A stretch of DNA of 64,000 bases from Cognatundibacterium oligocarboniphilum (GTDB lineage: Bacteria > Pseudomonadota > Gammaproteobacteria > Burkholderiales > Burkholderiaceae_D), in NCBI RefSeq assembly GCF_013377855.1, contig NZ_JABXYJ010000003.1:259259-323258 (forward strand), written 5' to 3'. The notes under the pieces were generated by a model. The model saw only the letters and a program-made list of their open reading frames with translations, did not search any database and was not told where the DNA came from. Within the stretch, counting starts at the first letter, position 1. Every line of letters begins with the position of its first letter. Shown here piece after piece: positions 57,382 through 64,000 of this stretch. A program made the position numbers and the translations under genes.

Positions 57382-57415
57382 GGCGATCCGGCATCAGAGG
57401 AAAACCCGGATCGCC
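57382..57415. terminator. Palindrome between convergent hemL and deaminase genes
   Basis: A perfect 10-bp stem GGCGATCCGG/CCGGATCGCC with a 14-base loop, placed between the two stop codons. There is no T tract, so it is probably a bidirectional barrier rather than a classical terminator. Confidence 0.55.
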
Positions 57416-57428
57416 CGCATTACCTGCT

Positions 57429-58706
57429 TCATCTCCTGAAATTCACAGAATTGCCGCGGCCCGGCAGATCCAATCGCGCTTCCATCCTGGGAGTTTCACT
57501 GATAATTTTGCCGCGCCGGATAACGTAACGGCGCACTGGGCGCAAACGCAATGCATCAATACAGTCCGGCGCATCCAGTATCACTAGATCGGCATAACTT
57601 CCCACTGCCAGTCCGTAGCCCGGCAACCCCATGATCCGGGCAGGCATGGTAGTCACTGCCTCAAAACACTGATGCATCGCCTGCTGCCCGGTCATCTGAG
57701 CAACATGCAGCCCCATGTGCGCAACTTCCAGCATATCGCCGGAACCAAGGCCATACCAGGGGTCCATGACACAATCATGCCCGAATGCGACATCAATATC
57801 CATCGCCAGCATTTCGGGCACCCGCGTCATGCCGCGTCGTTTCGGGTAAGTATCATGCCGCCCCTGAAGCGTAATATTAATGAGAGGATTAGCGATCGCT
57901 GCCACACCGGCCTCGCGCATCAATGGCAGGAGTTTGCTGACATAGTAATTATCCATGGAATGCATGGAAGTCAGATGCGACCCTGCCACCCTGCCCTGTA
58001 AGCCCAGCCTCTGTGCATGAAATACCAGTGTTTCGATATGACGGGACATAGGATCATCAGACTCATCACAATGCATATCAACGCGTAATCCCTGCGTTGC
58101 GGCAAACTCGCATAAAAGACGTATCGATTCTGCGCCGTCTGCCATAGTACGCTCAAAATGCGGAATGCCACCCACGACATCGACACCCATGGCAACCGCA
58201 CGTTTCAGGTTGTCAAAAGCTCCCGGGCTTCGTAACAACCCGTCCTGAGGAAATGCGACCAGCTGCAAATCAAGATACGGCGCCACCCGGCGGCGCACTT
58301 CCAGTAATGCCTCAACTGCCAGCAAACGGCCATCGCAAATATCGACATGAGAACGGATAGCCAGCAAGCCCTTTGCAACCGCCCAATCACAATATTGCAT
58401 TGCGCGCGCGATCAGCGCTTCCTGCGTCAATTGCGGCTTCAGCTCCCCCCAAAGCGCGATTCCTTCTAACAAGGTGCCGCTTTGATTCACCCTCGGCAAA
58501 CCGTAGGACAGCACTGCATCCATATGAAAATGCGCATCGGCAAACGGCGGACACACCAGATCCCCCGCCGCATCCAGCTCTCTGATTCCTGAACTGACGC
58601 CAGACAATCCGGTATCGATGGCGTCAATCAATCCTGACCGGATCAGAATGTCCATTCCGCGACGTCCATCAGGCAAACTGGCATTACGAATCAATAAATC
58701 CTGCAT
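57429..58706 (-). CDS. Cytosine deaminase-like amidohydrolase (CodA family)
   Basis: A 425-residue metal-dependent hydrolase of the CodA/TrzA group. Metal and catalytic motifs visible: DAHFHMDA (HxH near residue 61), the His in IRSHVDI, DMHCDESDDP, and the late Asp in AFGHDCVMDPWYGLGSGDM. Cytosine to uracil is the typical reaction, but the family also deaminates isocytosine, creatinine and triazines. No permease gene is adjacent. It is divergent from a LacI-family regulator across an 87-base gap containing a strong palindrome, so control by that regulator is likely. Confidence 0.85.
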   Translation of the reverse strand: MQDLLIRNASLPDGRRGMDILIRSGLIDAIDTGLSGVSSGIRELDAAGDLVCPPFADAHFHMDAVLSYGLPRVNQSGTLLEGIALWGELKPQLTQEALIARAMQYCDWAVAKGLLAIRSHVDICDGRLLAVEALLEVRRRVAPYLDLQLVAFPQDGLLRSPGAFDNLKRAVAMGVDVVGGIPHFERTMADGAESIRLLCEFAATQGLRVDMHCDESDDPMSRHIETLVFHAQRLGLQGRVAGSHLTSMHSMDNYYVSKLLPLMREAGVAAIANPLINITLQGRHDTYPKRRGMTRVPEMLAMDIDVAFGHDCVMDPWYGLGSGDMLEVAHMGLHVAQMTGQQAMHQCFEAVTTMPARIMGLPGYGLAVGSYADLVILDAPDCIDALRLRPVRRYVIRRGKIISETPRMEARLDLPGRGNSVNFRR

Positions 58707-58752
58707 CGCGGCTCCTGTCGGTATGTTGATAAAAATTTTAACCTTTTCCTTT

Positions 58753-58775
58753 ATCCTGCGTCATAATCGCAGGAT
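58753..58775. promoter_or_regulatory. Palindromic candidate operator between deaminase and LacI-type genes
   Basis: ATCCTGCG and CGCAGGAT, seven bases apart, about 20 bases before the regulator ATG and about 47 before the deaminase ATG. Its position in a short divergent promoter region makes it a good operator candidate, possibly for autoregulation. Its 7-base centre differs from the short centre of classical LacI operators. Confidence 0.5.
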
Positions 58776-58793
58776 CGAAATGTAGGAATTTTT

Positions 58794-59804
58794 ATGGCAA
58801 CAATGAAGCAGGTCGCGGAAAAAGCGCGCGTCTCAACCACCACCGTTTCCCACGTCATCAACAATACCCGGGTCGTGAGCGAAGATGCGCGGGAACGTGT
58901 GCTGTCCGTCATTCAGGAGTTGCGCTACATTCCCAGCGCAGTTGCGCGCAGTCTGAAAAATGACCGGACCCATACACTGGGTATGATGATCCCGAATAAT
59001 TCCAACCCTTATTTTGCCGAAGTGATTCAGGGAATTGAAGATGCTTCATTTAAACTCGGCTATAACATCATCCTCTGCAATTCTGATGACAATCCGAAAA
59101 AACAGGCTGCCTATATCCGGGTTCTGATGGAGAAAAGAATCGATGGCCTGATCCTAGTTTCGTCAGGTTCGGACGAAGAGCTGAGTCAGTTACTGGCTGA
59201 TGAAGGCATTCCTAAAGTGCTGGTGGATCGGGAAGTGTCCGGCGTTTCTGCTGATTTCATTGAAGCTGACCATGTACAGGGCGGCTACGACGCCACCAGT
59301 TATCTGATCAGCCTCGGACACCGGAGGATCGCATGCGTCGCAGGGCCAGATACACTCTTGCCCAGCGGAGGACGCGTGACCGGTTATCTGCGTGCACTGA
59401 AAGAAGCCGGACTGGAATTCCGGAACAAATATCTGTTACACAGCGACTTTACTAGTCAGGGTGGTTTTAATGCGTTCCAGAAATTGCTCGCATTACCAGA
59501 GCGCCCTACCGCTATTTTTGTCAGCAATGACCTGATGGCCATCGGTGGTATTTGCGCAGCCAATGCGGCAGGGGTCAGAATCCCGCAGCAATTGTCCGTG
59601 GTCGGCTATGACGACATTGCGTTGGCATCGTTCAGTACGCCCCCCTTAACGACGATTGCCCAACCTAAACATGCGATTGGTGAACTGACCGCCAAAACGC
59701 TGGTTGACCGGATACAGCACCCGGATGCTCCCTTGCGGCGTGAAATGCTGCAATCCCGCCTGGTCATCCGCCAATCCACAGCGGCACCGGAACAGCAGGC
59801 CTGA
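58794..59804 (+). CDS. LacI-family transcriptional regulator
   Basis: A 336-residue regulator. The N-terminal helix-turn-helix (MKQVAEKARVSTTTVSHVIN, residues 4-23) and hinge helix SAVARSLKN are clear. A periplasmic-binding-protein-like ligand domain follows, with DNPKKQAAYIRVLMEKRIDG and SNDLMAIGG. It most resembles RbsR/PurR types. No sugar operon is nearby; the divergent gene is a cytosine deaminase-like enzyme, which suggests a nucleobase or nucleoside signal. The ligand is not determined. Confidence 0.9.
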   Translation: MATMKQVAEKARVSTTTVSHVINNTRVVSEDARERVLSVIQELRYIPSAVARSLKNDRTHTLGMMIPNNSNPYFAEVIQGIEDASFKLGYNIILCNSDDNPKKQAAYIRVLMEKRIDGLILVSSGSDEELSQLLADEGIPKVLVDREVSGVSADFIEADHVQGGYDATSYLISLGHRRIACVAGPDTLLPSGGRVTGYLRALKEAGLEFRNKYLLHSDFTSQGGFNAFQKLLALPERPTAIFVSNDLMAIGGICAANAAGVRIPQQLSVVGYDDIALASFSTPPLTTIAQPKHAIGELTAKTLVDRIQHPDAPLRREMLQSRLVIRQSTAAPEQQA

Positions 59805-59826
59805 TATTCCCTGCGTCTCGCCCGGA

Positions 59827-60381
59827 TCAGTAAGTCGTCATCAGCAAGCGGGGCAAGGCTTCATTCAGTACCTTGCTCAGAACCTGCAAAATGATGAGAA
59901 CCAGCAATGGTGAGAAATCCAGCCCTCCCAAAGGTGGCAATAGCCTCCGGAACGGCGACAGCAAAGGCTCGTTCAATGCACGCACAAACGGCGCCAGAGG
60001 TGCATGCGGATTAATCCAGCTGAATACCGCCTCAATCAACAGCAGAGCCATCAAGCCATACAGCGCCCACTGTGCCACCCGGAAAATGGTCAGAATCAGA
60101 ATCATTACCGGGGATACCTGGGACAACAGCCAGAAATCCAGCAGCACCGGTAACAGCGCCGTCAGGAACACGGCCGTTAACGTAGCCCAGTCATACCCCC
60201 GGAACCCGGGAATAATGCGGCGTATCGGATGTACGATCCAGTCTGTAATCTGAAAAATAGCCTGTGCCAGAAAAGAAGGAGGACGAACCCGCTGTACCTG
60301 CATCCAGAAGCGCAATAACAAGAAACCGGCGAAAAAACCCGTCACGATGTCGATGATGAATGTAAAAATTCCATGTAGCAC
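59827..60381 (-). CDS. YggT family integral membrane protein
   Basis: A 184-residue membrane protein with two YggT domains, each with two hydrophobic helices, and the repeated motifs (DWIVHPIRRIIPG and ALNEPLLSPFRRLLPP). The family has roles in osmotic or envelope stress and cell division sites in different bacteria, with no settled function. The start is a GTG at 60379-60381 with AAGGA seven bases before it. Confidence 0.85.
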   Translation of the reverse strand: MLHGIFTFIIDIVTGFFAGFLLLRFWMQVQRVRPPSFLAQAIFQITDWIVHPIRRIIPGFRGYDWATLTAVFLTALLPVLLDFWLLSQVSPVMILILTIFRVAQWALYGLMALLLIEAVFSWINPHAPLAPFVRALNEPLLSPFRRLLPPLGGLDFSPLLVLIILQVLSKVLNEALPRLLMTTY

Positions 60382-60400
60382 GAATTGTTTCCTTCAAAAA

Positions 60401-60435
60401 AATACCCACTGGCGATGTATCACACAGTGGGTATT
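60401..60435 (-). terminator. Rho-independent terminator after the H1-like gene
   Basis: An 11-bp stem AATACCCACTG/CAGTGGGTATT with a 13-base loop and a T run on the minus strand. It lies 38 bases past the H1-like stop and 20 bases before the YggT start. Confidence 0.85.
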
Positions 60436-60473
60436 GTGCCTGAATAAGATCAGGCAACCAAGTTCGCCAGAGA

Positions 60474-61460
60474 TTAAGCCGGACGATTACCTGTTGGAAA
60501 TGGCCATGCGGCATTTGGGCTGACGACAGTCTTTGCGTCAGGTGTTGCTGGTTTAGCCGGTGCTGCTTTTTTTGCCACTGCCTTTTTCGCTACTGGCTTT
60601 GCTGCCGTTTTGGCTGCCGGTTTTTTGGCTGCCGGTTTGGCCGCGACTTTGGTTGCTGCTTTCGCTGCTGGCTTCGCCGCAACTTTTGCTACCACTTTCT
60701 TTGCAGCTGGCTTGGCGGCTGCTTTTGCTGCCGGTTTCGCTGCGACTTTCGCTACCGCTTTCTTTGCTGCTGGCTTGGCGGCTGCTTTTGCTGCCGGTTT
60801 CGCTGCCGCTTTTTTCGCTGCTGGCTTCGCTGCGACTTTCGCTACCGCTTTCTTTGCTGCTGGCTTGGCGGCTGCCTTTGCTGCAGGTTTTGCTGCCGCT
60901 TTTTTCGCTGCTGGCTTCGCTGCGACTTTCGCTACCGCTTTCTTTGCTGCTGGCTTGGCGGCTGCCTTTGCTGCAGGTTTTGCTGCCGCTTTTTTCGCTG
61001 CTGGCTTCGCTGCAACTTTCGCTACCGCTTTCTTTGCTGCTGGCTTGGCGGCTGCCTTTGCTGCAGGTTTTGCTGCCGCTTTTTTCGCTACTGGCTTCGC
61101 TGCAACTTTTGCTGCGGCTTTTTTCGCTGCTGGCTTAGCAGCGGCTTTCGCTACCGCGTTCTTTGCTGCTGGCTTGGCGGCTGCGTTTGCTGCAGGTTTT
61201 GCTGCCGCTTTTGACGCTGCTGGCTTCGCTGCGACTTTCGCTACCGCTTTCTGTGCTGCTGGCTTGGCGGCTGCGTTTGCTGCAGGTTTTGCTGCCGCTT
61301 TTGACGCTGCTGGCTTCGCTGCGACTTTCGCTACCGCTTTCTGTGCTGCTGGCTTGGCGGCTGCCTTTGCTGCAGGTTTTGCTGCCGCTTTCTTTGCAGT
61401 CGCCTTAGCCTTTTTCGCGCCGACTGGCACGTCTGGAGACGGTTGTGGTGCTGTTGCCAT
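60474..61460 (-). CDS. Alanine/lysine-rich histone H1-like DNA-binding protein
   Basis: A 328-residue, strongly basic, low-complexity protein. After a short N-terminus (MATAPQPSPDVPVGAKK) it consists almost wholly of AAKPAAK and AVAKVAAK units, in a 30-residue period (e.g. KAVAKVAAKPAAKKAAAK). Such proteins resemble the C-terminal tail of eukaryotic histone H1 and are common nucleoid proteins in Betaproteobacteria and Bordetella (BpH1). Binding would be electrostatic, without sequence specificity. A good AAGGAG precedes the ATG. Copy number of the units is likely to vary between strains. Confidence 0.88.
   Translation of the reverse strand: MATAPQPSPDVPVGAKKAKATAKKAAAKPAAKAAAKPAAQKAVAKVAAKPAASKAAAKPAANAAAKPAAQKAVAKVAAKPAASKAAAKPAANAAAKPAAKNAVAKAAAKPAAKKAAAKVAAKPVAKKAAAKPAAKAAAKPAAKKAVAKVAAKPAAKKAAAKPAAKAAAKPAAKKAVAKVAAKPAAKKAAAKPAAKAAAKPAAKKAVAKVAAKPAAKKAAAKPAAKAAAKPAAKKAVAKVAAKPAAKAAAKPAAKKVVAKVAAKPAAKAATKVAAKPAAKKPAAKTAAKPVAKKAVAKKAAPAKPATPDAKTVVSPNAAWPFPTGNRPA
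60751..61419. repeat. 90-bp in-frame tandem repeat array within the H1-like gene
   Basis: Near-identical 90-base units start at 60751, 60841, 60931 and 61021, then a diverged block, then units at about 61150, 61240 and 61330. Ninety bases equals 30 codons, so gain or loss of a unit keeps the frame. The most similar neighbours differ by only one or a few bases. Confidence 0.85.
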
Positions 61461-61505
61461 GGTGTTTCTCCTTCAATCGAGATGGAAAAAATCAGATAAA
61501 AGTAA

Positions 61506-61593
61506 AATCCGCTCTATCCTTTCAAGCGGATTATTCATCGGCACAAACAAGATCGCTGTTTGCGCTAATGAATTCGGCACCAGCTAAGAACAC
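61506..61593 (-). promoter_or_regulatory. Possible leader: 20-codon ORF followed by a hairpin, upstream of the H1-like gene
   Basis: On the minus strand a GTG at 61593 follows GAGGAGG by five bases and opens a 20-codon frame (MFLAGAEFISANSDLVCADE) ending at 61531. Its stop overlaps the first arm of an 8-bp hairpin (AATCCGCT/AGCGGATT, 61506-61532) that runs into TTTTACTTTT on the minus strand. This lies 46 bases before the H1-like start. The geometry resembles an attenuator, but no experiment supports it. Confidence 0.3.
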
Positions 61594-61717
61594 TGCGCCT
61601 CCTCGATCTGAAGCAGTATCTCAGCTATGGCTCATTTTCTGATTACGAAAATGACGCCTGACACCCGCATTCTGCAGGCGTTGGTATCTGTTTACAGCAC
61701 GAGCTCAAAGCCAAAAA

Positions 61718-61748
61718 CCGCAATATCCGATCCAGCCAGATATTGCGG
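61718..61748 (-). terminator. Rho-independent terminator after nrdB
   Basis: A 10-bp stem CCGCAATATC/GATATTGCGG with an 11-base loop and a T5 tail on the minus strand, 129 bases past the nrdB stop. The rest of the 416-base gap between nrdB and the H1-like gene holds no supported gene other than the possible leader ORF. Confidence 0.85.
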
Positions 61749-61876
61749 CACTAACAGTGTTACATCCTGTAAGCTGTAACTGTTCATTCAGTTTGATGAG
61801 GCCTCTCGAGTTTTACATCTCGTGCAAACCATGAGCATTCCATTTCAGAATCCAGAGGCGCAGTACATGTCTGCTG

Positions 61877-63052
61877 CTATTCCCAATTCAGGGCTCCGCC
61901 AGTCTGATACTCAATGACGCGTGTTTCAAAAAAGTTGCGCTCTTTTTTCAGGTCGATCATTTCGCTCATCCATGGGAAGGGATTTTCTTCCTGCGGGAAT
62001 AGCTGATCAAGACCAATCTGCTGTGCTCGACGATTTGCGATAAAGCGCAAATATCCTTTGAACATTGGCGCATTTAATCCGAGCACTCCACGCGGCATTG
62101 TATCCTCTGCGTAGCGATATTCCAACTCCACCGCACGCAAAAACAACGATTTAATTTCGTCGCGAAATGCAGGAGTCCACAAATGCGGATTTTCCATCTT
62201 AATTGTATTGATCAGATCGATCCCGAAGTTACAGTGCATCGATTCGTCGCGCAAAATGTACTGATATTGTTCAGCCGCACCCATCATTTTATTCTGCCGG
62301 CCCAATGCCAGAATCTGCGTGAAACCAACGTAGAAAAACAGTCCCTCCATCAGGCATGCGAACACGATCAGCGAACGCAGTAAAGTCTGATCGGCTTCGG
62401 TGGTGCCGGTCTTGAATTCAGGATTCGTCAGCACATCAATGAAAGGGATCAGGAACTGATCTTTGTCGCGGATAGATTCGATCTCGTTATACGCGTTGAA
62501 AATTTCGCCTTCATCCAGACCCAGCGATTCGACGATGTATTGGTAGGCGTGTGTATGGATTGCCTCCTCAAACGCCTGGCGCAATAAGTACTGACGACAT
62601 TCCGGCGCAGTGATGTGGCGATAAGTGCCGAGCACGATATTGTTGGCAGCCAGCGAATCGGCCGTGACAAAGAAGCCCAGGTTACGCTTGACCAGACGGC
62701 GTTCATCTTCAGACAGGCCGTTCGGATTTTTCCAGAGTTCAATATCGCGCTGCATATTGATTTCCTGCGGCATCCAGTGATTGGCACAACCTGCGAGATA
62801 TTTATCCCATGCCCACTTGTATTTGAAGGGTACCAGCTGGTTAACGTCGGTCTGGCCGTTGATGATGCGCTTGTCGGCAGCGTTCACACGGCGTGCAGTG
62901 TCTTCGGCACTGGCAACATGAGGCTGGCTGATGACAGCAGGATTCAATGCCGTCTCCTGCATCTGCAAGCCAGGTGCGGCAGGCAAAGGTTGTGCCGGCA
63001 TCTGCCTGACAGCAGGTGCGGTGGACGTTTCTTCTTCATCCCAGGATAACAT
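61877..63052 (-). CDS. nrdB: Ribonucleoside-diphosphate reductase class Ia beta subunit
   Basis: The radical-generating subunit (391 residues) that holds the diiron-tyrosyl cofactor. Visible motifs include the metal-ligand region [13 protein letters not shown] and the second pair in [13 protein letters not shown]. It ends with the conserved tail [10 protein letters not shown] that docks on NrdA. An N-terminal Ala/Pro-rich extension of about 40 residues precedes the core. I start at the ATG at 63050-63052, eight bases after AAGGA; an upstream in-frame codon would add 18 residues without a ribosome site. nrdA is 134 bases upstream. Confidence 0.96.
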   Translation of the reverse strand: MLSWDEEETSTAPAVRQMPAQPLPAAPGLQMQETALNPAVISQPHVASAEDTARRVNAADKRIINGQTDVNQLVPFKYKWAWDKYLAGCANHWMPQEINMQRDIELWKNPNGLSEDERRLVKRNLGFFVTADSLAANNIVLGTYRHITAPECRQYLLRQAFEEAIHTHAYQYIVESLGLDEGEIFNAYNEIESIRDKDQFLIPFIDVLTNPEFKTGTTEADQTLLRSLIVFACLMEGLFFYVGFTQILALGRQNKMMGAAEQYQYILRDESMHCNFGIDLINTIKMENPHLWTPAFRDEIKSLFLRAVELEYRYAEDTMPRGVLGLNAPMFKGYLRFIANRRAQQIGLDQLFPQEENPFPWMSEMIDLKKERNFFETRVIEYQTGGALNWE

Positions 63053-63186
63053 TTCTTTATTCCTTACAAAAAAGCGCCTCGATATCCGTATCAGATCAAA
63101 GTGCAAAATAATTTATCAGCTGCAATCATTGATACGGGACAGCCGCATGACGGACTATCCCGTATATTTAAAATGACTGCAAAGTC

Positions 63187-64000
63187 TTATTGGCAGGCTT
63201 CGCACTCTTCGAAGCCAGGGTCGCCGGGCCGCAAATAACAAGCTGCGCCGTCCGCTTCCGCCGCCACTGCTGGCACAGCTGCCGTTGCGGGAGCCACATT
63301 GAAGGCACCGCTGCCGCCATCAACCGCCACCGCATTCAGGGCGCCGGTCTTGGTTGTCGATTTTTCGGTATGTGTTGCACCGATTGTACGCAGGTAGTAA
63401 GTGGTTTTCAGGCCACGCAGCCAGGCCAGTTTGTAGGTTTCGTCGAGCTTTTTACCCGATGCGCCCGCCATGTAGATATTCAGGGATTGCGCCTGGTCTA
63501 TCCATTTCTGACGCCGCGCAGCAGCTTCCACCAGCCAGGAAGGGCTGACTTCAAAAGCGGTGGCATACAGGTCACGCAGATCCTGCGGAATGCGGTCAAT
63601 GCGGGACAGACTACCATCAAAGTATTTAAGATCGGCAATCATGACCTCATCCCACAGGCCGCGCAGTTTCAGATCGCGTACCAGATATTCATTGATTTCT
63701 GTAAATTCACCCGACAGGTTCGACTTCACATACAGGTTCTGATATGTCGGTTCGATACAGGCTGATACGCCGATGATGTTAGAAATCGTCGCGGTCGGTG
63801 CAATCGCTACACAGTTCGAGTTGCGCATGCCGAATTGCTTGATGCGGTTACGCACCGTGTTCCAGTCCATTGTTTCGGAGAAATCTGCTTCCAGATAGCC
63901 GCCACGCTCTTCCGCCAGCATTTTCAGCGAATCCTGCGGCAGGATGCCGCGATCCCATAAGGATCCCGGATAGGAGCTGTAAGTGCCACGCTCTTCCGCC
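63187..64000 (-). CDS. nrdA: Ribonucleoside-diphosphate reductase class Ia alpha subunit, C-terminal part
   Basis: The last 270 residues of the catalytic subunit; the rest is beyond the window. The frame stays open to the edge ([17 protein letters not shown]). It has the conserved [18 protein letters not shown] substrate-site region, the radical-transfer YY pair in [12 protein letters not shown], and the C-terminal redox tail CEACQ that exchanges electrons with thioredoxin or glutaredoxin. An Ala/Val-rich linker of about 40 residues separates the core from the tail. Confidence 0.96.
   Translation of the reverse strand, partial: AEERGTYSSYPGSLWDRGILPQDSLKMLAEERGGYLEADFSETMDWNTVRNRIKQFGMRNSNCVAIAPTATISNIIGVSACIEPTYQNLYVKSNLSGEFTEINEYLVRDLKLRGLWDEVMIADLKYFDGSLSRIDRIPQDLRDLYATAFEVSPSWLVEAAARRQKWIDQAQSLNIYMAGASGKKLDETYKLAWLRGLKTTYYLRTIGATHTEKSTTKTGALNAVAVDGGSGAFNVAPATAAVPAVAAEADGAACYLRPGDPGFEECEACQ

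Noticed and set aside
60751-61419. Regular 90-bp repeats as a possible CRISPR array.
   Set aside because: The units are contiguous without unique spacers, have a 30-codon period and encode a continuous protein; there are no cas genes.
60610-61587. A 325-codon open frame antisense to the H1-like gene, predicted as an Ala/Phe-rich hydrophobic protein.
   Set aside because: It is the mirror of the AAK/AVAK repeat on the other strand; it has no ribosome site, and the minus strand has a good AAGGAG start, a terminator and a recognisable protein family.

Overview
The window is a chromosomal core-genome stretch from a betaproteobacterium, most likely Burkholderiales close to Oxalobacteraceae (Herminiimonas/Undibacterium-like). 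This rests on gene content and order: yggS divergent from pilT-pilU, rplM-rpsI-argC-erpA, bamE divergent from fur beside dapB, hrcA facing nadK-recN-hemH, yqgE-ruvX-pyrR-pyrB-pyrC', the pilG-H-I-J-L chemosensory cluster beside rubredoxin, thiD and hemL, an alanine/lysine-rich histone H1-like protein, and a Burkholderiales-type trimeric porin. G+C looks moderate (low-to-mid 50s % by eye) and even. I see no prophage, insertion sequence, CRISPR array, rRNA or tRNA. The genus is inference.

Layout. 1-2.9 kb: twitching ATPases PilT and PilU with a coupled glutathione peroxidase. 3-7.9 kb: leftward glcD-glcE-glcF-lrgA-lrgB, probably glycolate oxidation plus a candidate glycolate exporter/importer. 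8-11.6 kb: leftward rplM-rpsI, argC, a coiled-coil membrane protein, a bactofilin and ErpA. 11.77-11.88 kb: a candidate small RNA with its own promoter and terminator and CCUCC loops. 12-19.1 kb: OsmC-like protein, threonine synthesis (thrB), a porin, a Bcr-type exporter and a succinate-semialdehyde dehydrogenase. 19.2-29.3 kb: a long leftward block of RlmL-like methyltransferase, HemJ-like protein, proA, holA, lptE, leuS, ExbD/ExbB, dapB and bamE. 29.4-41.7 kb: fur, a lone receiver protein, hrcA, HAD phosphatase, nadK, recN, hemH, apaH, an acyltransferase and the pyrimidine cluster. 42-44.3 kb: photolyase and a glutathione S-transferase. 44.6-54.8 kb: the type IV pilus chemosensory operon with a 2081-residue ChpA/PilL kinase. 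54.9-64 kb: rubredoxin, thiD, hemL, a cytosine deaminase-like enzyme divergent from a LacI regulator, YggT, the H1-like protein, and class Ia ribonucleotide reductase (nrdB, and nrdA cut by the window end).

Two clusters at opposite ends serve one machine: PilT and PilU power pilus retraction, and PilG/H/I/J/ChpA control it. The items most worth a second look are the anti-Shine-Dalgarno small RNA, the glcDEF-lrgAB gene order, a 79-bp dispersed intergenic repeat present twice, a dihydroorotase homologue that lacks its metal-binding HxH motif, a 90-bp in-frame tandem repeat array in the H1-like gene, and a possible leader peptide with a hairpin in front of that gene.
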